A stretch of 64,000 bases of DNA from Batillaria attramentaria (Eukaryota; Mollusca; Gastropoda; Batillariidae): contig JACVVK020000038.1 in NCBI GenBank assembly GCA_018292915.2, forward strand, positions 674,501 to 738,500, written 5' to 3'. Every line of letters starts with the position of its first letter. Within the stretch, counting starts at the first letter, position 1. The notes under the pieces are model-generated. The model was not told the origin of the DNA, did not search any database, and saw only the letters and a list, made by a program, of their open reading frames with translations. Positions 1 to 21,450 of this stretch are shown one piece after another. The position numbers and the translations under genes were made by a program.

Positions 1-622
1 GGGCGATAACTCCCAAATCACTTAAGCAATCATCACACGCTTGAATCGTCTAATGTAACATTTTGATATATTTGGATACCCCAAATTTGAAGCCATTCGG
101 TTGAGTATTTTCGAAGAAACGGGCCTGGACACAATTCACACACACACAGCCGCACGCACACACATCCGCACAGACGGCACTCACTGAGGAGGAGAAGTGC
201 GTTCGGAACACCATACGCGTCAGCATCGATGACGCAAGTTTTCTTACGTCATTGTCAGAGTTACACTTGCAAAATCGTCTCTGCGGGAGATCGGCAGTGA
301 TGTGCGTTTGTACCACAGATGCTTGCCTATGAACGTGGAAATTTTAGCCCGTCCTATTAAAAAGGGAATGAACGAATGAACAAAAAAAGAAAAAAAGAAG
401 AAAAAAAAAGGGGTAGAACGGAAGAAAGAAACTAAAGTAAAGGTAAAAGAAGAAAAGAATGGAAGACAGACTATCGAAGAGAACACACGAAGCACGGAAG
501 ACAGAAAATAAAGACAAAACTGAAAAAGAAAAACTGAAAATATACGAACGAACGAACGAACGAACGCGTGACGAAAGAACCGACAAACGCCGGAACGAAG
601 ACAGACAGATACTGAGACAGAA

Positions 623-666
<44 letters not shown>

Positions 667-1053
667 ATATTTCGACCTTTCTGCTTCCAAAACGATACTT
701 TATTTCAGAAGTTCTTGCGTAAAGACGGAAAGACAAGACAAGGAGCGAGAACTAATTCGTAATCCTTGAGCGGTTTTTGTAATTTGTAATTTATTATTCT
801 TTTTTTTAATAAAGGAAGCTTTTGCTCTATTTTTCAAACGCGTGGCGGTTATTCTGGTCACTGTAATCACCGGTCATAAAATACACATGACGTCATACAT
901 GACGTATAATGCTGTATGAGTGTTGTGTACAATTGAAAGGCGCCAGACAGCTGTTGTCGTAATGTTTCCTAGTAATATCAGGTTTTGCAGGTGTTATTTT
1001 ACAAGGTGGATGGGTTCCTGCAATACGTGCAACTGTGCAGAACTAGTGCAACG

Positions 1054-1107
<54 letters not shown>

Positions 1108-1195
1108 AGAAAGAAAAACAGAATTAAAAACAAACACGTTGCGCATGTCTGTTTCATGTAAAGCGCTCTCCGGCAGTGTCCACTGAGACTGATTC

Positions 1196-1265
<70 letters not shown>

Positions 1266-1388
1266 GAATCTTACGAACAAACTATTTCATCATGTTGTCG
1301 CGTATGGTCATGATATTGCTGAGCGCGAGCATGTATATATGGCCGGTTGGTTTGTTCGTGGTATGGATCTGAAAAAAGAAAACTTATG

Positions 1389-1465
<77 letters not shown>

Positions 1466-1929
1466 GACCCTTTGTTTTAATTTGTTTTATATGATGCCAT
1501 TAACCCAAGCAGGACATGACCACAAATGAAAGCAATCCAAACTTTTTATGCTATAAAAAAAATCTCAGTTGCTAGACCAAAAAATTATTTTGAACCCCTT
1601 TGTATTCAAACGGAAACTGTAAACGTCGCATCACGTGACTGGGTGAAATAATGAAGTTTCACTCCTTTGGCGTATTGTGACTTACTCTGCCGGTACAGAA
1701 CTGATTAATTGACTGTTTTCTTGTGCACAGTGCCCAAAACAAATCTGTGTTGTTTACTTTCGTGGGAGTATATAAAGCCCCCTCACATCTGGGTGGTCCA
1801 TATTGTCTTTGCAGTATCACGTTTTGTTGCTGTTGTTGTTTTGTTTGTGTGTGTGTGGGGGGGGGGGGAGGGGGGAGGGAGCGGGGTAGCGGACCTGGAG
1901 TGTCGCAGCATCCTGTGTCCCGCTTGACT
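1..1929. other. gene-free flank with simple repeats
   Basis: No open frame here resembles a protein family I know. The stretch holds a purine-rich block at about 360-670 ending in a (GAAA)n run (623-668), GT arrays at 1055-1103 and 1198-1261, and a CA array at 1390-1462. A G-rich run sits at 1856-1885, just beyond the 3' end of the minus-strand gene that stops at 1930. The many open frames rich in Cys-Val or His-Thr are only translations of GT/CA arrays. Confidence 0.7.
1390..1462. repeat. (CA)n microsatellite
   Basis: An uninterrupted CA run of about 73 bp. Together with the GT arrays at 1055-1103 and 1198-1261 it makes three long dinucleotide tracts within 410 bp, all in gene-free DNA. Confidence 0.95.
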
Positions 1930-2655
1930 TCACTGGAAGACAAGGGTCAAGGGACCGTTGATGGTGCTGTCAAGCGATGCATGACGGTTGTTCACACAGA
2001 TGTTGATGATGCTGTAGCCCTTGTTGCGTAACTCCGGACCCGTATCCACCACCTGCAAATAAATAAATAAATAAATAAATACTCTAAATACTTCTAAGAG
2101 AGCTCCATTGGCTACCAGTTCATTTCCGCCTTCACTACAAAATATCTGTTCTGGCATTTCGTCACTTTGATGGCACTCTCCCACCTTACCTTTCAGCTTC
2201 ACTTGTCACCTATATACCGTCACGAACCCTCCGGTCGTCGTCCGAGAGGCTTCTCAAAATCCCCAAGCGCAACCTGAAATCTTTCGGTGAGCGCTCTTTC
2301 AGTTTTGCCGCTTCTGCCGTTTGGAACTCAGTCTCTGCCTTCAGATCTGAGAAATGCGCCCACGCTGTCTGTTTTCAAGAGCAGCCTGAAAACGTTCCTC
2401 TTCCGCAAAGCCTATCAGTAATTTCCTCAGCCGCATGCTGGTCCTTGTTGCTTGAGCGGCATGAGGCCACAAACTACTAACACCAGTTATTTTAACTAGT
2501 CAGTTTCACCAGTGTATGTCTGTTCATCGTTGTATGATGTGCGTGAGTGTGAGTGAGTGATAGGCGCATTGAGTTTTATTTAAAGAAATGCGCCCTAGAA
2601 ATACCATTTATTATTATTATTATTAAATCAATAATCAATTAATGAATAAATAGCG

Positions 2656-2690
<35 letters not shown>

Positions 2691-2791
2691 GCAAAGACCG
2701 TAAATAAATATATGAAGACTGTAAATAAATGAATAAGCACTTGTGGGCAACTGAAGTTGACCGAAGATTCCGCTGTACGCACGCCACACCG

Positions 2792-2864
<73 letters not shown>

Positions 2865-4613
2865 CGAAACGGATCACCCGATGGTATTTGTGGTTGAGTT
2901 CCGGTATACACAATGGTGTCCCGTATGCAATACCCGCATGCTCATCCATGGCCACGCTGACGTATGTAGCATGTCCGTCCAGAAAGTCCTGTTCAGTAAT
3001 AACCATTACAATGCATATCACCACTGCCTGCGTAAAGACACAAATTAAGCGGCGGGTCACGTGCAGTGTTTGTTTGAAGAACCCTGTTTGGCGGGTGTGC
3101 TAGTTTGTGGTGATGTCTGACCTGTAACGTCTGCAGCCTTTCATTTCTGGCCTGTAAAGTCTGCAATGTGTGATTTCTGACCTGTAAAGTCTATAGTGTG
3201 TGATTTCTGACCTGTAACGTCTGTAGCCTGTGATTTCTGACCTGTATCAGTAGTTTATAGTGTGTGATTTCTGACCTGTAAAGTCTGTAATGTGTGATAT
3301 CTGACCTGTAAAGTCTGTAGCCTGTGATTTCTGACCTGTAAAGTCTGTAATGTGTGATATCTGACCTGTAAAGTCTGTAGCCTGTGATGTCTGACCTGTA
3401 AAGTCTGTAATGTGTGATATCTGACCTGTAAAGTCTGTAGCCTGTGATTTCTGACCTGTAAAGTCTGTAATGTGTGATATCTGACCTGTAAAGTCTGTAG
3501 CCTGTGATTTCTGACCTGTAAAGTCTGTAATGTGTGATATCTGACCTGTAAAGTCTGTAATGTGTGATATCTGACCTGTAAAGTCTGTAGCCTGTGATTT
3601 CTGACCTGTAAAGTCTGTAGCCTGTGATTTCTGACCTGTAAAGTCTGTAATGTGTGATATCTGACCTGTAACGTCTGTAGCCTGTGATTTCTGACCTGTA
3701 TCAGTAGTTTATAGTGTGTGATTTCTGACCTGTAAAGTCTGTAATGTGTGATATCTGACCTGTAAAGTCTGTAGCCTGTGATTTCTGACCTGTAAAGTCT
3801 GCAGTCGGTGATCATCCATGTCCATATTGCCTCCTTGACTAGGGTCCGGATAGTAGGCAGTACCAGTAGCCTGGTGACGGTTGTTCCCAAACTGTTGGCA
3901 GTCCAAGTCACCGCCCGCAGCTACATGAATGATTTGTTCATTTAGTGGATGTTATAACCATCTAGGTTCTGCTATGTCACCAGCTTAGCAGCTAATTTTG
4001 ATTCCCATGGATACCTCGCTGCATTCACCTGTCTCACATGTATAGAAGTTGTAATGTGTAATTGTACGAGTGTAGCCTGTAATTTATCTGTAATATATCT
4101 CAATTTCAGATACACATGTAGTCATAAATTACAGGTTACACTCGTACACTCATACAACTAATATCAATATTCATTTCAGTCTGTATCTAGGTAATCAGGT
4201 AGATCCCATAATGTTCGACCAGGCAGTCAAGTTTAAACTGCCATTTATTTCTTTGTTTCTTCAATACGAATGCGCGGCTTTAGGTCCTAACTAACTAACT
4301 AACTAACTAACTTTGTTGGTGTGCTTCTTACACAAAAGGCATTATTCAGCGAAACTAACGCTGGCAGAGAAGCAGTGATTATGAAATAATTATTGTCATG
4401 ATGGCTGGCTTTGATGCACCCTGTGTGGGTTAAAAGGAGGAAGATGGGGGGTGGGGGAGGGGGGGGGGGTGTTGCAACACACCAAACCTTGTGGGGTTGC
4501 AGTCGTAGTCATCGTCGTCGCCGTCGTGGGGTTCTGCAGGGGATTTGTCTGCTGCTGTGGGCACGCCGGCTGCGACACTGGGAGACTTCCGCGAGAGTTG
4601 AGACTGAGGGCAC
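1930..4613 (-). CDS. secreted-type 3D-like double-psi barrel domain protein (start not found)
   Basis: Four exons can be joined on the minus strand: 4613-4488, 3920-3790, 2988-2863 and 2052-1930, with TGA at 1932-1930. Each intron has GT and AG, and the phases agree (1, 0, 0). The first exon found is a Thr/Pro/Gln-rich linker; its 5' neighbour, presumably with the start codon and signal peptide, was not found. The remaining ~125 residues run from GGDLDCQQFGNN through ATGTAYYPDPSQGG, TLQDFLDGHATYVSVAMD and YGTPLCIPELN to FEVVDTGPELRNKGYSIINI. This resembles the 3D domain (three-aspartate, double-psi barrel) of bacterial wall-lytic proteins and related eukaryotic proteins. The first two Asp are present (AMD, VDTG) but the third is Asn (IINI). 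The second exon's donor lies in a 30-bp minisatellite, and the third exon's donor opens straight into a GT array. It lies 690 bp downstream of the GH9 gene on the same strand. Family recall, not a search; the fold call is moderate and function is unknown. Confidence 0.65.
2104..2625 (+). pseudogene. 3' remnant of a CR1/L2-like LINE reverse transcriptase
   Basis: The plus-strand frame from 2104 reads LHWLPVHFRLHYKISVLAF, then PPYLSASLVTYIPSRTLRSS, then ERSFSFAASAVWNSV. This is the conserved C-terminal block found after the polymerase domain of CR1/L2/Jockey-type LINEs. A frameshift near 2350 moves the terminal FKSSLKTFLFRKAYQ into another frame. The untranslated 3' part ends in an (ATT)n tail at about 2608-2625. 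It is 5'-truncated and sits inside the last intron of the minus-strand 3D-like gene, in the opposite orientation. The clade is uncertain. Confidence 0.75.
2658..2692. repeat. (AAAT)n microsatellite
   Basis: A run of AAAT units just downstream of the ATT tail of the LINE remnant. A second AAAT run lies at 2058-2083, at the acceptor side of the last exon of the 3D-like gene. Confidence 0.85.
2792..2862. repeat. (CA)n array abutting a splice donor
   Basis: About 71 bp of CA on the plus strand. Read on the minus strand it is (GT)n, and the exon ending at 2863 is followed at once by this GT run, so the array itself supplies the donor dinucleotide and the start of the intron. Confidence 0.9.
3113..3805. 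repeat. 30-bp intronic minisatellite carrying splice-donor copies
   Basis: About 22 copies of a 30-bp unit, arranged mostly as an alternating 60-bp dimer (variants ending TGTGTGATAT and CCTGTGATTT). Two copies (around 3243 and 3696) carry a TATCAGTAGTTTATAG variant that shifts the frame. On the minus strand every unit contains CTTTACAG followed by GTCAGA, which is exactly the last bases of the exon ending at 3790 and its donor. The exon's last ~15 bases are therefore themselves part of the repeat. Confidence 0.95.
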
Positions 4614-4856
4614 CTGTGGTAACAGAGGACACTGGGAACACGGGGGGGGGGGGGGGGGGTACTACAGTCTGACGCGGGGGGAAAAAACCCGCAATTTTAT
4701 TATAATGCTAGGTGAGCTGAAACGTAGTGACGACGATTGTTCTAACGTACTCTCATGTCTGACATACATTATAATGAAAATGAATCGTACTTACAAAGCG
4801 CAAATTCTCACAAAGTGACTCAATGCGCTTACTCCCGCACTCATACCAACAAAATA

Positions 4857-4920
<64 letters not shown>
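4857..4920. repeat. (CA)n microsatellite
   Basis: A CA run of about 64 bp in the 690-bp spacer between the GH9 stop codon and the linker exon of the 3D-like gene. The same spacer has G-homopolymer runs at 4461-4469, about 4641-4658 and 4929-4941. The missing first exon of the 3D-like gene may lie in this spacer; no convincing signal-peptide exon of the right phase was seen. Confidence 0.9.
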
Positions 4921-4922
<2 letters not shown>

Positions 4923-5303
4923 AACTGAGGGGGGGGGGGGGTGTCAATTTCCGCGTCTTTGAGAATTTTTCATTTTCGGGTTCTTAACGAATTCATACAA
5001 TTTTTGTGAAAGTGCCCGTAGCTTATAAACATGTTAAAAACCATCGTAGACTACAAATGACGCTGTCAGTACCGGTATGATTTTCTATGTCACGCTTTAC
5101 GAGCGTCACGTTTTTTCTCACTACAAGTTTTCAACAAAATATCTCAGAACCACACCACGCTACAGCCAAAACTAAATATACCAATGGAAAGCTTGTTTTC
5201 TGCAGTTTTCAGTTACACCTTTATCCCCCTCTTGTAGCGTTCTATCGTATTATTTTTGCACGGTCATATTCGAGAATTGTTGTCCGATGTCCTTGAGTAC
5301 TGT

Positions 5304-15444
<10,141 letters not shown>

Positions 15445-15902
15445 ACTTGTGCCCGGGTTTCACTGGTTCAGTCCACACGTTATACCACCATGGACTGTCT
15501 CTCTCTTTAAGGAACTGTGAACTGACACTGTTAACGGAATCACGTAGCTGATCTTCAACCCTTCGTTTTTCTTTTGTTGTAGTTGTGGGTTTTTTTTTGT
15601 TTTTTTTTCACTCACGTGTCCGTGTAGCAAAGTGAATCTATGCTATAGTGGGTAGATCGTGAGAGAACTTCATGCGATGTACTGTGTCAGAGAAACGTGG
15701 GCATAGACAGTATGATGTGCTCGTGCGTTAGCAGAAGACGATGCAAGAGGTCGACCCGGCCGTTACCTGAAGATAAGACATGTTGGCCGGTGGAACACAC
15801 GACGTGACTATAAGTAACAGTCGCCAGGGGGTGTAATCAAACTGGACGCAAGTGTTCCTGGTGCTATCCGCTTCAGGGGGTGGGGGGTGGGGGTGGTGGT
15901 GG

Positions 15903-16020
15903 TGGGGAATTTAACGTCCTTTTCCATCGCATACGGATACGGATGATATCAAAGACGGAGCAACGAGAAAAGGCCAGTACAACTGAATATTTGGTCTCAG
16001 CCGGGATTGTAACTCGAGCG
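15903..16020 (-). mobile_element. SINE-A, 3' portion
   Basis: On the minus strand it reads from CCCGGCTGAGACCAAATATT through the GATATCAT and GGACGTTAAATTCC blocks typical of the SINE-A 3' half. It is preceded on the plus strand by a GGGGGTGGTGGTGG run. The tRNA head is replaced by a CA/GC array. Confidence 0.75.
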
Positions 16021-16024
16021 CATG

Positions 16025-16037
16025 CGCGCGCGTGCGT

Positions 16038-16120
<83 letters not shown>
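16025..16120. repeat. (GC)n to (CA)n array
   Basis: A GCGCGC block passing into about 80 bp of CA, next to the SINE-A fragment. Confidence 0.9.
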
Positions 16121-16123
<3 letters not shown>

Positions 16124-16524
16124 CCAACAAGATGATGATGTAGCAACAGCTACTGGTTGAGGGCAGTGAAGAGATGGGTTTTCAGAGTTCAGTTTGCGTG
16201 AAGGTTGGTTTTGTGTTTGTATATCTGATTGGTGCTGGGAGATCATTCCAACAAGTCGGACCCTGGTATAAAAAACTACAATGGCCAAAGGTCCTTGTTC
16301 TGGCATGAGGGGTACGAAGTTTCCGAGTGTCAGCAGCAAATTCTTGAAGCGAAGTAACATCTGACACACTCGCGCCCCTTTTGGCTGCACCCCGTGGTCG
16401 CCTGTTTCCAAATTCTGTTAGTCATTGTTTCGATCTGGTTTGCTGTCCAAGATAAGGTATACACAAATATATGGCTGCAACATGTACGATTGTAGTTGAA
16501 GGGGCGGGGCGTTCTTTGCTACGT

Positions 16525-16640
16525 CTTAACACATAGAACGGGCTAATTCCATCTTCGCTAAGCCAACGATGTTTTGGAGCTGTTTCGTTCGTGAGTGCGC
16601 CTGTACTTTCGTAATACTCTATCTTGATGATAATTAACTC
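16525..16640 (+). repeat. dispersed repeat I, copy 1
   Basis: It shares AACGGGCTAATTCCATCTTCGC, the TTTTGGAGCTGTTTCG block and AATACTCTATCTTGATGATA with copies at 17812-17945 (opposite strand) and 55595-55768. No coding potential seen; its class is unknown. Confidence 0.6.
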
Positions 16641-16872
16641 TTTAAAGCCCATGTGAAAATCGCAATGTTACTTGAAATCATCAGATCATTAAGACCCACT
16701 TCATGCCACTATTATGCAATTTGCAGCGACCTCGGACCTAGCGGGAAAGGCCCACGCCTTGCGTAATAGTAGCTTGAAGTGGCTGCAGCTGGTGTGCAGT
16801 GGCTTGTTCTCTTTAACCAGTCTTATCATGTAGCGGTCAAGGGGTGGTCGGGCTCTGGCTCTTAAGAGTTAA
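16634..16872 (+). mobile_element. MITE family F, copy 2
   Basis: TTAACTCTTTAAAGCCCATG at the left is mirrored by GCTCTTAAGAGTTAA at the right. The body contains AAGGCCCACGCCTTGCGTAA and GGCTTGTTCT, shared with the copies at 7109 and 40832. It is in intergenic DNA upstream of GH9. Confidence 0.8.
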
Positions 16873-17394
16873 CTGCTCTTGCGTCCGCGTCGGCCATTGC
16901 TCTATACCCGCATGACGTCATCATCAACCTAAGCTGTTTCCGCCGCGTGCTCAACCCTTTCCCCAAACTGGGGGTGTGTCGTCTGCTACAGCGGTGGATT
17001 AGGGCGGATTAACGGCTTCAATTGCGGGTTTCGAACATGCAAACAACGACACTGGACTGAGAAACAGTCAACCTTTCCACCGTAAATTTTTCATAATTGG
17101 GGTTCACAGGCACTTTAAAGATGTGAAAATGGACTGCTCGCCCCTCCTCGTTTCCAAGTACGACTGACAGCGCGGTCACGTGACTGAACCGGAAATGTTG
17201 ATTCAAACATTAATGAAACATTAATGAATTTTTGAATGTTCATGTTTACCTTAACAATGAAATAAACGGGCTGATGTCCATTGTTCCCGGTGTTTTTGTG
17301 AGGGTTTTTATCCCCTCCTTATTGTGAGCAGTATATATTTACTCCTCTTTTCTCTGAAATGTTTCTTGCAGTTGATGTAGTTTTACTACCTTAT

Positions 17395-17500
17395 TATCCC
17401 TTTCGGGAAATTCGGGCTGCTTCCCCCGGGGGAAGCACGTCGCCGTGGTGCAGCGCCACCCAGTACTTATCCTATCGGTCAGCTTGCGACTGCACGAACT
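17395..17500 (-). mobile_element. SINE-E, 3' end
   Basis: On the minus strand it matches the 3' part of the SINE-E copy at 61662: GGCGCTGCACCACGGCGACG, the CTTCCCCCGGGGGAAGCAGC palindrome and the CCCGAATTTCCCGAAAGGGA block. Confidence 0.75.
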
Positions 17501-17811
17501 TCGTCTTTCTTGGATTGTTTGTGTTTTATAGTGCTCTTGCACTAATGCTCTCTTTCATGTAGCCTAGGCTTGTTAAGATCCATACACGTCAAACCAACTG
17601 TCAGCTGCTTTATTTGTCATTCTCTTGTGCGTCGTGAAGTTCTCAAGGATTTCAAGTCACCCATGTATTCCATACACTGTAGAGTTTTTGCGTCACTGAG
17701 AGGCCGGAACTACAACACTGTTATTTGTCAGCGTTGGCTGTCTCATTAACTAGCACCAGCTTCTCTGTGTGTGTTGTTGCTGTTCTGAATCTGAATGTTC
17801 GACCGCTGGCA

Positions 17812-17945
17812 CAAAGTGTAAAACATTGTATCACATTAAGAACTATACTAATTATCAAGATAGAGTATTTCGAGCGTACATCCACACCTGCGGACTGACG
17901 AGCGAAACTGTTCCAAAACACAAGCTGGCCGGCTTAGCAAAGACA
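17812..17945 (-). repeat. dispersed repeat I, copy 2
   Basis: Reverse-complement match to the copy at 55595: TGTTTTGGAACAGTTTCGCT, CGCTCGAAATACTCTATC and GATACAATGTTTTACACTTT. It lies about 450 bp from the Ginger1 element. Confidence 0.6.
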
Positions 17946-18397
17946 GAATTTGCTCGTTGAAGACGGTCAGTACTTACTAACAGACGTCACATCTGTCCTT
18001 AGAATGATGTGTAGCAGATAGGACTCATTATACAGATAGGAGCAGCGTGAACAGCTAGGAAGACCACAGACGTCACAACACTGAACACGCCATCTCCTGC
18101 TGGAGAACGCAATTTCCGGTGCGTGACGTTGGACCAGTCACGTTTTGCTAAAAATATTTGAATAAACAGTCCACTGATGATATATACTTGCCGTTTACTG
18201 GCGAATAAATGTTTCCTGTGTATCACGTGCAGTAGCCATACGGCTTCATCTTCCGGCCTCCGCATCGCCGGCCGGCTCCCATTCACCCACACCCATTCTC
18301 CTCCCCACCACATCATATTTTTGTTTGTACCGTGTACTGTACAGTGTACCGTATATGTTGTCTACACAACCGCTTATCATTTACAGCTGGGAGCCGG

Positions 18398-18593
18398 TGT
18401 AGCATCCGGTCCGGTCCCCCCTCTGAAGTAGTCCCCCGGGGGACCAATTCGTGGCAAAAACTGCTCTATAATGGTCCCCCCCTTAGACATCCAGCCTCGT
18501 TTTCGACTGGTCCCCCTGGGCGATTTTGGTCCCCCCTCGCATCCAAAATAGGCCCCCTCTCGAACTGGTCCCCCTCTTTTCTAATCAATGTAG
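18398..18593 (+). repeat. Ginger1 left terminal inverted repeat
   Basis: About 196 bp, mirrored by 22684-22878 with only about four differences. It contains several GGTCCCCC blocks and the palindrome GTCCCCCGGGGGAC, spaced through the TIR, plausible binding sites for the transposase. Confidence 0.95.
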
Positions 18594-18873
18594 AGCTATG
18601 TCAGTATTTATTTTTAACTTTATTGTTACAAAACTTTATTGTCCCCAAAAGCACAGGGCCATAGGAACATTTTTTTTTCTTTTTTTTTCCCGATTTATGT
18701 GCTTGTTGTTATTTTTGTGTGTGTGAGATATATTTGTTTGGTTGTTGGTTCTTGTTTCTTTCAGTTGTTTTTTTGCATTGGTTCTTTTTTTTTTGTTTTT
18801 GTTTATGAGATGGTTGTACCGAATACTAAACATTATTACTAGAATTTCAAACAATAAATAAATAAGTCAATCA

Positions 18874-18905
<32 letters not shown>

Positions 18906-19496
18906 CCCCCCCCCCCCACTCTCTATCTCTCTCTCTCTAGCAAAACCTGAAATAGACATTTACGTTCTTTGACAAGAAAAACTTTATTTCAAAAGGTATG
19001 TCCAGTCAAACTGTGTCAAAGAAACAAGAAATGAAACAAGAAACAGTTAATGAATAGCAAAGAGTTGCAACAGAAATTGTTAACCAGAGCGCTGTGCACT
19101 TTATAACGCAACATAAATGTAAATTAATAAATTGTTAATCGCACATCTTGTCCTGAAATGAGCAAAATAATAACAATAGCAAAGTACAAAACAAACTTCT
19201 ACCGTACTGTCTTTGCATGAAACGTCATCGAATGCATGAAAGTCCACATTTCCTGTCAATTTTTTTAAACTGGAAATAGCATTTAGAGAATAACATCAAA
19301 GACCAAGTATCTAATATTTTCTATACAACGCCATAGAAAAATATTTCTTCAAAATTAAGTAAGTGTCCATGACATGAAAACTAGTTGCCACCTTTGGCTT
19401 TCAGCGTACTTCAAGTAGACAGTCAAGACTGAGTACCAGTGTCTCAAATCATGACGCTTGAAACAACAAAAACAGCAGAAGACTAACAGTTCTGGT

Positions 19497-21419
19497 CTAA
19501 GGAGTGACACAAAAAACAGGAGCAAAGTGATGTCCAAGATTCATTATATAAATTGCTCTGTCTGTTTTCAATGGGGCCGATTGCCAAACTGGCCCGTATT
19601 TCAGCCACCTAGGTTGTCGGCCTGGAGCCTCTCTTGTGAACACATACACGGGCGTGTCCAAGAGGGTGGCTGCAGCAAATATCTCAACCTCGGTGGCCCA
19701 AGTACGGTCGTTTCTCATGTTTGATGTCGCGACGTAATTTTCACGTGCGCTCGTTCCGTAGAAGCGTTTGTCATTCTTTTCAATCCAATCGCAAATGATA
19801 TTTCGGAATTCCTTATATTTCGACTCAGTCCCCAAAACAACAAAGCTCACAGACCGGAAAAAACAATTCCCATCTCCTTTTACGCTAACGCTATCGAGAG
19901 GTGTAGCCGTAATGTCAACTTCAACACTTTCCCTTGAGGGGTGCCGCCTGAAAAGTCTGGGGAAATTCAAACTGGAGGCCCGATCCTTTTGCCAGGCACC
20001 ATCAACGGGGTGGAACTTCATTCTCAATGGCGGCTGGCAAGAGGGGTCAGCCTGTGGATGATAGGAGGGGTCAGCCTGTGGAGCATGGGAGGGGTCAGCC
20101 TGTGGATGATAGGAGGGGTCAGCCTGTGGATGATAGGAGGGGTCAGCCTGTGGAGCATGGGAGGGGTCAGCCTGTGGAGTATGGGAGGGGTCAGCCTGTG
20201 GATGATAGGAGGGGTCAGCCTGTGGAGCATGGGAGGGGTCAGCCTGTGGATGATAGGAGGGGTCAGCCTGTGGAGCATGGGAGGGGTCAGCCTGTGGATG
20301 ATAGGAGGGGTCAGCCTGTGGAGCATGGGAGGGGTCAGCGTTGTCCTGTGTACGATCATGGAACAATTTGACGTTGCTGATATTGTAGAGATTCTTCAGT
20401 ATTTTCCCACTTTTAGTGTTCTTCAGTTGAAGTCGACCCTTCGGCAACACACTTATGACCTCATATGGCCCGACGAATCTTGGTGCCATCTTGCCTCCCA
20501 TTCTGTGTACTCGTGCAGCATTGATGATTAAGACTTTGTCTCCGATGCGGAACCCGTGGTCATATGCACGCCTGCTGTCATAGTACTCTTTCTGCTTCTT
20601 CTGCGCCCTTGAAATGTTTTCACCAATTTTGTTCTTGACTTCCTCGTGAATCCCCTTCATAGTGTCCATGATTTCTTCGTTCAGATCTTGCTCGTTGGCA
20701 TCACCAGTGACGTCAAATGGTAGTTTTGCCTGCTCACCATACAATGCCAAAAAGGGTGAAAACTGTGTAGACTTGTGAACGGATGTTCGGTAGGCGAACA
20801 GGGCTGCTGGCAAGAGTTCATCCCAATCATCATTGTCTGTGATCTTTACCAAAGTGTCTTTGAGTGTCCTATTGTCCCTCTCCCGTTGGCCGTTCGTCTC
20901 AGGGTGGTAGGCCGAAGAAATGCGATGGTTGATATTGAAACGGTCGGTGAGAATATCAAGCGCAAAGTTAATGAACTCACGGCCTTGGTCAGTTATGAGG
21001 GAATCAAACGCGCCAAAGATGCAGATGGTTTCGTACATGAATCTGGCAACTTCCTCTGAACTCTTGCACGGGATGGCCTTGGCAACGGGAAACTTTGTAA
21101 AGTGGTCTGTGAGGGCAACAATGTACTGGTTACCTCTGTCAGTGACCTGCAAAGGTCCTATGATGTCCATTCCAACGAGGCTCCACTTCTTTTTGGGCAC
21201 TGGGATGGGGTGAAGCGGTGCTGCTGGCTTCTTTCTGCAAGCGTTCATGTTCTGGCACACACAGCATGATCTGCAGTAGTCTTCAACCTCCTGTTTCATT
21301 CCATGCCAGAAGTAACGCTCCAAGACCTAGAGAGAAAAAAGAGTAATGAAATATTTATAAATACTATGTCTTAAAGATAACTGGTAGATAACAGTGTGTG
21401 TGTGTGGGGGGGGGGGTGT

Positions 21420-21450
<31 letters not shown>

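Larger units (their letters stand above)
15445..18393. other. intergenic, 5' flank of GH9 to the Ginger1 element
   Basis: No gene recognised. It holds the presumed GH9 promoter immediately upstream of 15444, where no strong TATA box was seen (only a weak TATAAC on the minus strand near 15480). It also holds a SINE-A fragment, a (CA)n array at 16040-16120, a MITE F copy, two copies of a dispersed repeat (16525 and 17812) and the 3' end of a SINE-E copy. Confidence 0.6.

Noticed and set aside
3113..3805. CRISPR-like array
   Set aside because: The 30-bp units are contiguous with no unique spacers, in a eukaryotic intron.
3255..3911. 218-aa repeat protein (LQTLQVRNHR units)
   Set aside because: The start lies in the wrong frame of a better-supported exon, and the repeat is a minisatellite in an intron; only the first units may be read by alternative donors.
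17018..17206. 62-aa minus-strand open frame
   Set aside because: No family resemblance and no splice context.
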